From: Bacillus sp. HF117_J1_D
GTDB taxonomy: Bacteria; Bacillota; Bacilli; Bacillales; Bacillaceae_C
Length of the DNA: 64,000 nt
NCBI GenBank assembly: GCA_009928435.1
Contig: JAABNQ010000012.1
Span: 1 to 64,000 of the forward strand
Direction of reading: 5' to 3'
Shown: positions 17,000 to 25,377 of the stretch, in pieces
How the letters are laid out: every line of letters starts with the position of its first letter
How positions within the stretch are numbered: the first letter of the stretch is position 1
Program-made: the position numbers and the translations under genes
The notes under the pieces: generated by a model
The model's input: the letters and a program-made list of their open reading frames with translations, nothing else
Database searches by the model: none
Told to the model about the DNA's origin: nothing

Positions 17000-17026
17000 A
17001 TTTACAACAAAGAAGCTGCAATTTTA

Positions 17027-17073
17027 AAGAGCGCGAAAAATCAATCGTAAAGCTGTTGATTTCGCGCTTTTTG
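17027..17073 (+). terminator. hairpin terminator after the MocR-type gene
   Basis: AGCGCGAAAAATCAA pairs with TTGATTTCGCGCT, followed by TTTTGA. Confidence 0.8.
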
Positions 17074-17084
17074 ATGAAAATTTT

Positions 17085-17195
17085 CAACTTCATGCAACAG
17101 AAGTCTCCCGCATCTGGAAATGGGCTTCACCCCCTTTTTCAGAGGGAATGGAGCGAGCGGAGGTCGATCCAATCTGAGAGCAAATACGCCAAGGC
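17085..17195 (+). repeat. degenerate dispersed repeat, family AGAAGTCTCCC, copy A
   Basis: The sequence starts AACTTCATGCAACAGAAGTC and contains a TTTTCAGAGGGAAT block shared with copy D (52429-52560). It ends with CAAATACGCCAAG, shared with copy B (30203-30313). A reading frame through it (to 17280) looks like a chance fusion with unidentified sequence ending DGPIVITTD. Confidence 0.6.
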
Positions 17196-17468
17196 GCATT
17201 GCTTTTACCTCGGTTCCTATAAAGTGGATGAGGATAAAAATCCGGAACTGGATGGTCCAATTGTGATTACAACTGATTAAAATGAATAATGATGCTTAAT
17301 AGAAAGAATTGAAGGCTTCAGAGGACATCTTCCTTAACGGTGATCTTTCTGAATCAACAAATAGGTTTTCCGGTTTTCATAAGGCTGACATATTTTATAT
17401 GATCCTTACACTCTATTGATGAGAGCAAGAATACTGTGTAAGCGCACATGATATAGGGAGTGATTTCT

Positions 17469-17729
17469 TTGACATTATATATGATTATTGGTGGGATTAT
17501 CACGAGTATAGCTGCTCTTGTAGGTACATTTCTTGTTGGGAGAGATGTAACAAGGCAAATGAAGAAATACGAAGAAGAGGGATCTACTTCCAAGGATGAA
17601 TTAGCCAGATCCTTGGCATACGAAAAAAGCTCATTGACCTATAATATCAAAAGATTGTCATGGATTTATGTAGTATTGGGACTTGTTGTACTTATTGTTT
17701 CAATCAGTATTGTCTACTACGGTAAATAA
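17469..17729 (+). CDS. small two-helix membrane protein
   Basis: An 86-residue protein. Membrane helices lie at about 2-22 (LYMIIGGIITSIAALVGTFL) and 64-83 (WIYVVLGLVVLIVSISIVY), separated by a charged loop (RDVTRQMKKYEEEGSTSKDEL) probably facing the cytoplasm. The start is TTG with GGGAG eight bases upstream; an in-frame GTG at 17460 sits on the binding site itself. No family recognised. Confidence 0.6.
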   Translation: MTLYMIIGGIITSIAALVGTFLVGRDVTRQMKKYEEEGSTSKDELARSLAYEKSSLTYNIKRLSWIYVVLGLVVLIVSISIVYYGK

Positions 17730-17792
17730 TGCATGCTGCTGCAGAGTCATGGGTGAGGAATAATCGATACTGCCTTTAGATTGACCTTGAGA

Positions 17793-17817
17793 AAAAGAGC
17801 GCTGCAAAGCGCTCTTG
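17793..17817 (-). terminator. hairpin terminator of the YjcZ-like gene
   Basis: AAGAGCGC and GCGCTCTT form a perfect 8-bp stem. On the minus strand it is followed by a T-run, placing it after the YjcZ-like gene; it may also stop the plus-strand gene ending at 17729. Confidence 0.65.
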
Positions 17818-17881
17818 GAGGTTAAGATGAGTCGAAAATAGATGAAGAAACGGTTGAACTATGGTGGATTTCAACATCCAG

Positions 17882-18010
17882 CTAGTAGCGAAATGCAGTA
17901 CCAACAATAATTAACAGAACAAACAGTACTACGATTAAAGCAAAGGAATTACCATAGCCATACCCTCTGCCATATCCGTATCCGCCAAATCCGCAGCCAA
18001 AGAAGCCCAT
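17882..18010 (-). CDS. YjcZ-family sporulation-associated micro-protein
   Basis: A 42-residue protein starting [20 protein letters not shown] and ending in one membrane helix ([18 protein letters not shown]) with FRY at the end. The Gly/Tyr-rich head plus a C-terminal hydrophobic helix is the signature of the small YjcZ/CotX-region-type sporulation proteins of Bacillus. AAGGTGGTG lies upstream of the ATG. It has its own terminator. Exact role unknown, most likely in the mature spore. Confidence 0.88.
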   Translation of the reverse strand: MGFFGCGFGGYGYGRGYGYGNSFALIVVLFVLLIIVGTAFRY

Positions 18011-18281
18011 GAATATCACCACCTTATAGGGTTAATACAAATTATGCAGGTCCAGATAAAACGAGCTAGGGATATGCGGACAAATCTCAAAAATGGGTTA
18101 ATTTTGGGACAGTATCTTGGTTTAATGAATCCGGCGGACCACTCAAATCTCCATACTCGAGACTATGAAAGAAGCATAGTTAACTCCAAGCCTAGTTTTC
18201 TATATTGAAGGAGTACCAATTTATTGAACAGATAAGATCGACTTATTGTATAATATACTTAATCACTGGAGGTGATAGAAG

Positions 18282-18368
18282 ATGGCGAAAATATTTCCGC
18301 CAGCATTTGCAACGTCTCATGCAAAGCCTTTTATTAAAACTGGCGATACTTTGCGTGAGGTAGACTGA
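18282..18368 (+). CDS. 28-residue micro-protein candidate
   Basis: Frame MAKIFPPAFATSHAKPFIKT, then GDTLREVD. A near-perfect ribosome binding site (GGAGGTGATAG) lies before the ATG and a TATAAT box about 30 bp upstream. The quality of the signals suggests translation, but no family is recognised. It could also be a regulatory leader peptide for the downstream FusB-like gene, 75 bases away. Confidence 0.45.
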   Translation: MAKIFPPAFATSHAKPFIKTGDTLREVD

Positions 18369-18443
18369 TTAATCCATCGCCTTAATAAATGGCTTTGTCT
18401 TCCATCCAAATTTTTTATATTAAAAATTAAGGAGTTAGTTACA

Positions 18444-19091
18444 ATGACAAGCCATAATGAAATACAACCCTTCATTAGATGTGACCAGTTTAACTTTATT
18501 AAATTTCAAGTGAAGCATTTGGTGCATGCCCATTCTACTGTAAAGGATCCATCCGTTCTAAATGCACTCAAATATGGTGCGTTGGACAAGATATTGAATC
18601 TGTTTCCGGAAATGAGTGAGGATCATCAGTTTTTTCATAAAATAACCGAAATCGAACAGGAGATTCAGGGGGAAAATTATCTGGATGCTCTAAAACCATA
18701 CGTCATCCCTTTTAAGCCCGTAACGGAAAAAACGGTCGGGAAGCTTTTCCCAAAAGCGGGAAAGCTGAAACTGCCATCTTTGAAGAATGTGGATTTTAAA
18801 GAACTAACTTATTTAGGCTGGTATGATATCCGTTCTGATAAAAAGTTCCTCCTATTTGATTACAAAGGAAAATTAATGGGGATTCATGGAACGTTTAGGC
18901 ATAAAACAAAGGGGATTTGTTCTTTATGCAATCATCATGGAGACGTGGGTTTGTTCATGGCAAATGTAAAAAGCGGGAAGGAAACTTTCACTAATCGAGG
19001 GAATTATATTTGTGATGATAGCCTGGAATGTAATCAAAATTTACAAAGTCTAGATAAGCTTGAAAGTTTCATAGAGAATTTAAAAAACTGA
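18444..19091 (+). CDS. FusB/FusC-family elongation factor G-binding protein
   Basis: A 215-residue cytosolic protein. The N-terminal helical bundle (about 1-80) and C-terminal treble-clef zinc domain (about 130-213) follow the FusB layout. The four zinc cysteines are in GICSLCNHHGD (C-x2-C) and ICDDSLECNQN (C-x5-C). FusB proteins bind EF-G domain IV and help release EF-G from the ribosome, which gives fusidic acid resistance; chromosomal homologues exist in Bacillus and Listeria. AAGGAG lies upstream of the ATG. Resistance conferred by this copy is inference. A short hairpin (ACTGAGGATTACTCCTCAGT) follows the stop, with a T-run. Confidence 0.88.
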   Translation: MTSHNEIQPFIRCDQFNFIKFQVKHLVHAHSTVKDPSVLNALKYGALDKILNLFPEMSEDHQFFHKITEIEQEIQGENYLDALKPYVIPFKPVTEKTVGKLFPKAGKLKLPSLKNVDFKELTYLGWYDIRSDKKFLLFDYKGKLMGIHGTFRHKTKGICSLCNHHGDVGLFMANVKSGKETFTNRGNYICDDSLECNQNLQSLDKLESFIENLKN

Positions 19092-19113
19092 GGATTACTC
19101 CTCAGTTTTTTTA
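19080..19113 (+). terminator. hairpin terminator after the FusB-like gene
   Basis: ACTGAGGA and TCCTCAGT form a perfect 8-bp stem over a TTAC loop, followed by TTTTTTT. The left arm includes the stop codon of the gene. Confidence 0.82.
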
Positions 19114-19134
19114 TGCCTTTTATGAGATTGCCGG

Positions 19135-19995
19135 CTATCTTTCACAGGCATATCCATCTTTGTCCCTATCCATTTTAGCTTGATAGGCAGGATGGCCTTC
19201 AGGGACGCCATCTGGGTAAACCTTTCTTAGTTCTGTGCAGTTTTGAAAAAATTCCTCACCGCTTGCCGGCTTAGAAGTCTGGCTGTTACTGGAGGATTGC
19301 TGTGAACCTTTTGATGATGTCGAAGATTCTTTAAAGCCTGAATCTGTTGCATAGTTTTCGATGGACCAAATACCGATTTCTTTCGCTTTCGCTTTTTCTT
19401 GTGCTTCCTCGTAAGGGGTTAAATGCCTTGTATTTGGAGGGTAGACATAGGCAACCCGGGCTAAACCTTCTTCTAACAGCGTCTCTTGAACACTTTTTCC
19501 ATCGACATACACATAAGCCAGCAAACGCCCATATTTATCAACACGTTCCCCAATGTCGAATTCCAGTGTGACATCTCCATTTTCGACCAGTTGTTTGTTT
19601 CGCTCCTTGGCTTCTTCACCGAACGGCTGCTTTCCTAAGCGCGGGTGATTTGTTTCAGGTGTATCTATTAAAAGGTAGCGAACATTTTGTTCTTTTCCAT
19701 CGTAACGAACCTTAATGGTGTCACCGTCTATCGTTTTAACGAGTGTTACAGGAATGTGATCAACTGTACCGGATGTCTTGGTGGCTTGATCTGTTTCGGA
19801 AATGGGTTCTTGTTCTACCTGTTGGATCTCATCTTTTTTCTGAGCTTGATTAGCTGGAGCGCTGTCAACGTCAGAACAAGCGGTCAAGGTAAACAGGCTG
19901 AGCGCAAGGACGGAAACAGTAATGTTTCGCTTGAATGCGGTTGTTGTAATCATGCCAATTAAAAATATGAAAATAACTCCCAAAATGACGTTCAT
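19135..19995 (-). CDS. thermonuclease-family secreted nuclease with excalibur domain
   Basis: A 286-residue protein. A first hydrophobic helix (VILGVIFIFLIGMI) is followed by a second one ending in a lipobox-like LTAC (about 22-40), then a linker, a staphylococcal-nuclease (TNase) domain (about 75-215) and a C-terminal excalibur calcium-binding motif DRDKDGYACE. TNase active-site residues are visible in VKTIDGDTIKV, VRYLLIDTPE and DKYGRLLAYVYV. It should degrade DNA/RNA outside the membrane in a calcium-dependent way. AAGGAGTT precedes the chosen ATG. An internal ATG (MITTTAFKR) would give a classical lipoprotein, so the true start is uncertain. Confidence 0.9.
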   Translation of the reverse strand: MNVILGVIFIFLIGMITTTAFKRNITVSVLALSLFTLTACSDVDSAPANQAQKKDEIQQVEQEPISETDQATKTSGTVDHIPVTLVKTIDGDTIKVRYDGKEQNVRYLLIDTPETNHPRLGKQPFGEEAKERNKQLVENGDVTLEFDIGERVDKYGRLLAYVYVDGKSVQETLLEEGLARVAYVYPPNTRHLTPYEEAQEKAKAKEIGIWSIENYATDSGFKESSTSSKGSQQSSSNSQTSKPASGEEFFQNCTELRKVYPDGVPEGHPAYQAKMDRDKDGYACER

Positions 19996-20184
19996 GGTAT
20001 TTGAACTCCTTTAATAATAATTGTTCAGATCTCTCACAATGGAAGAGCATACAAACAAAGTCTATTTTAACATCAGAGATTGTTTAATCAAGCAGATTTT
20101 GGAAAAAGAAAAAGCTTCCTGCTCGAACTTGATAATTCTTCCTTTCTTTACACATAGAATGATTAGAGAAGGGGAGTGAGCCTA

Positions 20185-21333
20185 TTGAAAATAGCTGTAT
20201 TGGGTGCGGGATTGATGGGAAAAGAAGCAGCCCGTGATCTGGCTGGTTCGGAAAAAGTAAAGGAGGTTGGCATTGCAGATATTCATTTTGATCAGGCAAA
20301 GGCTGTATGTAAAGCAATCGATTCGCCGAAGCTCAAAGCGTATCAATTGGATGCCGGAAATTTTCAGGCTCTAGTTCACTTTCTTCAAGGATACGATGTT
20401 GGCATTAACGCCCTCTTTTATTCTTTTAATGAGCAGGTGGCAAAAGCCGCTATTCAAGCGGGAACACATTCTGTTGATCTAGGAGGTCATATCGGGCATA
20501 TAACAGATAAGGTGCTCGAACTTCGCGAGAAAGCAAAAGCAGCTAATATTACACTAATCCCTGACCTTGGCGTAGCTCCTGGTATGATCAATATTTTATC
20601 AGGCTATGGCGTAGGGAAGTTAACCAGGCCAACGTCTGTCAGATTATATGTTGGAGGAATTCCGCTGCGGCCGGAACCTCCTTTGGAATATAACCATGTT
20701 TTTTCGATGGAGGGCGTGTTGGATCATTATACTGATCCATCCTTAGTCATCCGTGATGGGGAAATCAGAGAAATTCCATCCTTATCAGAAGTGGAAATAG
20801 TATATTTTGAAAAATTTGGTCCATTGGAGGCTTTTCACACTTCAGGTGGAACGTCTACACTATCAAAGTCCTATCCTAACTTACAAACATTGGAATATAA
20901 AACAATCCGATACCCTGGACATTGTGAAAAATTCAGACTCTTAGTTGATTTGAACTTAACGCGCCCAGATTATAGCGTAGAAGTGAGAGGTAGACAGGTA
21001 AAACCACGAGATGTTCTCTTAAAAGTACTGCAGCCTATCGTTGATTTGAAGGATAAAGATGATGTGGTTGTGCTCAGAGTCATTGTAGCAGGGGAGGCAG
21101 GCGGAGAGGAGCGAGCTTACGAATATGAAATGGTGACGTATAAGGACCGGAAACATCAGGTCACTGCCATGGCACGGGCGACAGCTAACACGATATCCGT
21201 TGTTGCCCAAATGATCGGCGAGGGGATAATCAATAAGAAAGGAGTATTTCCACCTGAACAGATTGTTCCAGGGGATATTTATATAGAGGAAATGGCCAAA
21301 AGAGGAGTCCATATAGTTGAGAAAAGATATTAG
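20185..21333 (+). CDS. saccharopine dehydrogenase-family oxidoreductase, possible lysine 6-dehydrogenase
   Basis: A 382-residue NAD(P)-dependent enzyme. The N-terminal Rossmann fold starts [19 protein letters not shown]. The middle part ([16 protein letters not shown]) and C-terminal half match the saccharopine dehydrogenase/LYS9 superfamily. The length is close to the Geobacillus L-lysine 6-dehydrogenase of this superfamily, so oxidation of the epsilon-amino group of lysine is a reasonable guess. The start is TTG with GGGGA nine bases before it; a GTG three codons earlier sits too close to the site. It converges on an acyl-CoA dehydrogenase/CoA-transferase pair that could act later in lysine breakdown. 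Confidence 0.82.
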   Translation: MKIAVLGAGLMGKEAARDLAGSEKVKEVGIADIHFDQAKAVCKAIDSPKLKAYQLDAGNFQALVHFLQGYDVGINALFYSFNEQVAKAAIQAGTHSVDLGGHIGHITDKVLELREKAKAANITLIPDLGVAPGMINILSGYGVGKLTRPTSVRLYVGGIPLRPEPPLEYNHVFSMEGVLDHYTDPSLVIRDGEIREIPSLSEVEIVYFEKFGPLEAFHTSGGTSTLSKSYPNLQTLEYKTIRYPGHCEKFRLLVDLNLTRPDYSVEVRGRQVKPRDVLLKVLQPIVDLKDKDDVVVLRVIVAGEAGGEERAYEYEMVTYKDRKHQVTAMARATANTISVVAQMIGEGIINKKGVFPPEQIVPGDIYIEEMAKRGVHIVEKRY

Positions 21334-21488
21334 GAAGCTCTGAAGCTAATGAATTATGTGGGGGCAATAGGATTTTTTTTGAAGAAGATTGATGTTGCAA
21401 CGGGAATCATGTCCGTTATATACGGCTGCGATGAGAAACAGTCATGGATTGGAGAGAATGATACCTATCGAGGGCCTTCATATAAAAT

Positions 21489-21524
21489 AAAAAGCCGTCC
21501 AGGAATATTTTACAGGACGGCCTC
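21489..21524 (-). terminator. hairpin terminator after the acyl-CoA dehydrogenase gene
   Basis: AAGCCGTCC and GGACGGC form an 8-9 bp stem. On the minus strand it is followed by TTTTTATTTTA. Confidence 0.82.
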
Positions 21525-21537
21525 CTTACGAATTGAT

Positions 21538-22731
21538 TTATTCTACAAAGGGCCATGCCGGCAACATTCTATTCAACTCTTTATCTTCGCGGTAGCCTAG
21601 TACATAATCGGCCTGCATGACGGTGTGGATTTCCCGAGTTCCTTCATATATGACTGGTGCTTTGGAATTTCTCAAATATCGCTCTACTGGGTATTCATTT
21701 GAATAACCATATGCTCCGTGAATTTGAACGGCATCGTCTGCGGCTTTATTAGCGAAATCGCACGCTTGCCATTTGGCAAGGGATGTTTCCCTCGTATTGC
21801 GTACTCCTTTGTTTTTTAATTCCCCTGCACGGTACACAAGCAAACGGCTCATTTGCAGGCCGGCTTCCATGTTGGCAATCATCTGTTTCACAAGCTGATG
21901 GTCTCCGATTTTCTTGCCGAAGGTTTCGCGCTCATGACAGTATTTAACGCTAGCTTCCAAGCAGGCCATAATTTGACCACAAGCTCCCGCAGCCACTGTA
22001 AAGCGTCCACTATCCAAAGCGGACATAGCAATTTTAAAGCCTTCCCCTTCTTCTCCAAGCAGGTTTTCTTTTGGGATTTTGATATTTTCAAAGAATATTT
22101 CTCCGGTATTACCTGCGCGGATTCCTAATTTCCCCTTAATTGCCTTTGAGGAAAAGCCTTCCATCGTTCTTTCCACAATGAAAGCTGAGATCCCATGATG
22201 TTTTTTACTTTTGTCCGTGTAAGCGAAAACGAGGAAGTGGTCAGCCACATCACAAAGGGAAATCCATGTTTTTTGCCCATTTAATATATAATGGTCCCCA
22301 TCTTTGACTGCTGTTGATTGCAAGGCGGCAACATCAGATCCTGCATTTGGCTCCGTTAATCCGAACGCACCGATCTTTTCACCTTTCGCCTGAGGGATGA
22401 GGTACTTTTGCTTTTGCTCTTCCGTTCCCCACTGAAGCAAAGTCATGCTGTTTAATCCGGTATGTACAGATACGGCTGTACGAAATGCTGTATCGCCCCT
22501 TTCTAGCTCCTCGCACACAATGGCAAGAGAGTTATAATCCATTTCACTTCCACCGTATTTTTCCGGAATGCAGACTCCCATTAAGCCGAGTTTCGCCAAA
22601 TCAGTAATGATTTCTGAGTGAAACTCTCCTTTTTCATCCCATTCGGCAATATGAGGCATGATTTCCTTATCGACAAAATTCCGTACCGTTTTTCTTAACA
22701 TGATTTGTTCATCGCTAAAGTCGAAGTTCAA
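21538..22731 (-). CDS. acyl-CoA dehydrogenase
   Basis: A 397-residue FAD enzyme that introduces a 2,3 double bond into acyl-CoA. Family motifs include AFGLTEPNAGSD (FAD and substrate loop), GQKTWIS, and YEGTREIHT with the catalytic glutamate near residue 370. The C-terminal arginine-rich FAD site QIHGAYGYSNEYPVER is intact. The start is TTG with GGGGTG upstream. It lies 15 bases behind the class III CoA-transferase gene and is surely co-transcribed with it. The pairing suggests a substrate activated by CoA transfer, for example a dicarboxylate such as glutarate. A general short-chain acyl-CoA role is the alternative. Confidence 0.9.
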   Translation of the reverse strand: MNFDFSDEQIMLRKTVRNFVDKEIMPHIAEWDEKGEFHSEIITDLAKLGLMGVCIPEKYGGSEMDYNSLAIVCEELERGDTAFRTAVSVHTGLNSMTLLQWGTEEQKQKYLIPQAKGEKIGAFGLTEPNAGSDVAALQSTAVKDGDHYILNGQKTWISLCDVADHFLVFAYTDKSKKHHGISAFIVERTMEGFSSKAIKGKLGIRAGNTGEIFFENIKIPKENLLGEEGEGFKIAMSALDSGRFTVAAGACGQIMACLEASVKYCHERETFGKKIGDHQLVKQMIANMEAGLQMSRLLVYRAGELKNKGVRNTRETSLAKWQACDFANKAADDAVQIHGAYGYSNEYPVERYLRNSKAPVIYEGTREIHTVMQADYVLGYREDKELNRMLPAWPFVE

Positions 22732-22746
22732 CTACAGCACCCCTTA

Positions 22747-23934
22747 TCAGATGATTTTGTTTTTCTTTAAAAATCTGATCAAATCTTCATCGTATCCAAG
22801 CTCCGTCAGTATTTCGTTTGTGTGTTCCCCGGCATCAGGCGGATAATAGCGCACTTTGGCAGGAGTACGTGAAAGCTTCAAAGGACTTCCGATCATTTTG
22901 ATTTTTCCAGCTGTAGGGTGGTCAATGGTTTGAATAGCTTCTCTCGCTAGAAGCTGCGGATCGTCTTCCAATTTATTGATGGTTTGAATTGGTCCGCAAG
23001 GAATGTTATGGTCACGAAAAAGTCTGATCCATTCATCGGCTCCAGCTTCTGACAAACGTTTTTGTAAAATAGGTACTAGTACTTCTCGGTTTTCGACTCT
23101 GTTTGGGTTTGTTGCAAATCTAGGATCCTCAGCCAGCTCTGCAAGTCCCATCAGCCGGCATAAAGCTGCAAATTGCCGGTCGTTGCCAACAGCTACCACC
23201 ATATCGCTGTCCCTCGTCTGAAAGATTTGGTACGGAACGATATTAGGGTGGCTGTTCCCGAGTGGTTCGGGCGTTTGCCCCGACATTAAAAAATTGCTTG
23301 CGATGTTAATCAGGGCACTGACGGCACTGTCATATAAAGCGATGTCGATTCTTTGTCCCAATCCTGAGCGTTCTCGCTCCAGCAGTGCGGCTTGGATACC
23401 AATGCACGCATATAAACCTGTCAAAACGTCTGTGATAGCAATGCCGGTTTTTTGAGGTCCAGAATTTTTATCTCCGGTTATGCTCATGAAACCGCTCATT
23501 GCCTGAATGATAAAATCATATCCTGGCAAGTTTTTATAAGGACCGGTTTCTCCAAATCCTGTAATGGAGCAGAAAATGATACCGGGATTAATGCTTTTAA
23601 GAGTATCATAACCGAGTTCGAGCCGTTCCATTGTCCCGGTTTTAAAATTATGAATGACAACATCACTTTCTTTTACAAGCTTTTTAATAATGTCTTTTCC
23701 TTCAGTTGATTTCAAATTCACCGTCAAGCTTTTCTTGTTGCGATTAGCACATAAATAATAGGCACTGACCCCTTTTTGGAAAGGGGGTCCCCATTTTCTT
23801 GTGTCATCTCCTCCTTCAGGGTCTTCCACTTTTACCACTTCTGCTCCCAGGTCACCCAAGATCATTGAACAATAGGGTCCTGCAAGCACTCTTGACAGAT
23901 CCAACACCTTAATTCCTTTCAGTGCATGGCTCAG
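22747..23934 (-). CDS. class III CoA-transferase (CaiB/BaiF family), probable CTG start
   Basis: A 395-residue CoA-transferase. The N-terminal motif GIKVLDLSRVLAGPYCSM and the conserved PGYDFIIQAMSGFMSITGD, whose Asp carries the acyl intermediate in the family, are present, as is the late motif YYPPDAGEHTNEIL. The conserved family start (L.GIKVLDLSR) is only restored if translation begins at the CTG at 23934. That CTG has AAAGGAG upstream and follows an in-frame stop directly. A GTG at 23907 has a weaker AAAGGA and would cut the first beta-strand. First gene of a two-gene operon with the acyl-CoA dehydrogenase. Confidence 0.88.
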   Translation of the reverse strand: MSHALKGIKVLDLSRVLAGPYCSMILGDLGAEVVKVEDPEGGDDTRKWGPPFQKGVSAYYLCANRNKKSLTVNLKSTEGKDIIKKLVKESDVVIHNFKTGTMERLELGYDTLKSINPGIIFCSITGFGETGPYKNLPGYDFIIQAMSGFMSITGDKNSGPQKTGIAITDVLTGLYACIGIQAALLERERSGLGQRIDIALYDSAVSALINIASNFLMSGQTPEPLGNSHPNIVPYQIFQTRDSDMVVAVGNDRQFAALCRLMGLAELAEDPRFATNPNRVENREVLVPILQKRLSEAGADEWIRLFRDHNIPCGPIQTINKLEDDPQLLAREAIQTIDHPTAGKIKMIGSPLKLSRTPAKVRYYPPDAGEHTNEILTELGYDEDLIRFLKKNKII

Positions 23935-24263
23935 TTAGTACCACTCCTTTCTCGTGCAAAAAATGAATCGCTTTGGTGTCTGGATAATGAAACGGCGGAC
24001 AAAAGAGGAAAAGTAGTGGAACGAAAAAAATGTGTTATTTTGTCCTATACATATTACATATATTCTATAAAAATTCGAAATATTCCTTCTTAATGAATGA
24101 GATTTTGCTTTCATTTATCTTCACGTGGTTCTTCAGTCTACATTGGGTGAACAGACCTTGTAATTTCTTAAGATGTTTGTTTTTCAAAGGCTCACATGCT
24201 AAACTATTTTCATTAAAGTTCCTCTTAAAAAGGTAAGCTCGTTCTGAATGGGAAGGGTTTTAT
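23935..24263. other. divergent intergenic region
   Basis: Lies between the CoA-transferase operon (left) and ysoA (right). It must contain promoters for both, but none with clear consensus and spacing could be assigned. The open frame at 24030-24236 has no ribosome binding site. Confidence 0.4.
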
Positions 24264-25250
24264 ATGAAAAAAGACAATATTATTTTATTTCCGGGGTTAA
24301 AAAAGCGGCTCTTTCAATTTGGAATGGAACGCTTGAAGGATCGTCAATTTGAAGAAGCGGCACATTTCTTTGAACAGGCAAGAGAAATGGGTCATGATGA
24401 TGACGAAATGGATAGGGCTCTTGCAGTAGCCTATTATGAAAGCGCCGATTATCAAAAGGCTAAAGAGAGAACGGAGGATATGCTTCGTAAAGGAATCGGT
24501 GACTATTATGAGAACATTGATCTTTATTTGATGATATTGATGCAGCTAAACATGCATGATCAAGTGGTCCATACATTGGAAACCCTTTTTGAAGAGCAGC
24601 ATGTGCCGCTGGAAAAGAGGGAACATTACGAAACGTTATTACAGTTCAGCAAAAGAGCCCTTACGAATAAAGAGAATCCCCATTCCTCCCAGGAAAGAGT
24701 TGAATCTGTCTTTGGTAAAGGTGACTTCAGAGAACAATTGGTTTTCATAAGCAGTTTAGGGGATAAAAATATTCAACCGTACTTGTCATCATTACTGAAT
24801 CTTTTAAAAGATAGTCAAGCTCATCCGTTTTTGCAGACTGCCACCTTGAATGTATTAATGGAGCATCAGATTCAAACACCTGTACAAGTGAGTAAATTTG
24901 ATTATGAAGGTAATTTTATTCCAAGCGAGCTTCCTGATATCATGGAGGGCCCTTTTTATCAAGCTATCGTGGCCAAATTGAATGAAGAACTTGAAAATGA
25001 AAACCCTATACTGTTGGAACAACTAAAGGAAATGATTCTCCGCCATCAGTTTTTGTTATTTCCATTTGAGTTTGCCCCAACGAATCCAGTACTGTGGGCT
25101 GCTGCATACAGAAGTTTTGGCCACGAGATGTATGGAGAGAATTGGAGTAACGAAAAGACAGCGAAAAAGTTTCAAGTGGATCCGAATGAATTGGAACAGG
25201 CTATTTCTTTTATTTTTGATCTGGAGCAGCATTCGCCATCAACTGTTTAA
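24264..25250 (+). CDS. ysoA: TPR-repeat protein YsoA
   Basis: A 328-residue soluble protein with helical tetratricopeptide-like repeats in its N-terminal half (GMERLKDRQFEEAAHFFEQAREMG, then LAVAYYESADYQKAKERTEDML). The C-terminal half is a helical DUF with no catalytic motif. The position directly upstream of tig-clpX matches B. subtilis ysoA, which is the main basis for the name. Molecular role unknown; probably protein-protein interaction. RBS GGAAGGG lies before the ATG. Confidence 0.85.
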   Translation: MKKDNIILFPGLKKRLFQFGMERLKDRQFEEAAHFFEQAREMGHDDDEMDRALAVAYYESADYQKAKERTEDMLRKGIGDYYENIDLYLMILMQLNMHDQVVHTLETLFEEQHVPLEKREHYETLLQFSKRALTNKENPHSSQERVESVFGKGDFREQLVFISSLGDKNIQPYLSSLLNLLKDSQAHPFLQTATLNVLMEHQIQTPVQVSKFDYEGNFIPSELPDIMEGPFYQAIVAKLNEELENENPILLEQLKEMILRHQFLLFPFEFAPTNPVLWAAAYRSFGHEMYGENWSNEKTAKKFQVDPNELEQAISFIFDLEQHSPSTV

Positions 25251-25377
25251 TTTTTCGTCTCTTTAAATAGTTGAAAAGCTATGTTATAATATAATGGTTA
25301 TGCCATCCGTTGTTGAGATCAAAAAATAAGATTTACATAAGAGGTTTATCGAAGATATGTAGTTGGAGGTAATGAAT

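Noticed and set aside
17056-17280. 74-codon ORF after the MocR gene
   Set aside because: It runs through a terminator and a dispersed repeat fragment and has no binding site; treated as repeat sequence.
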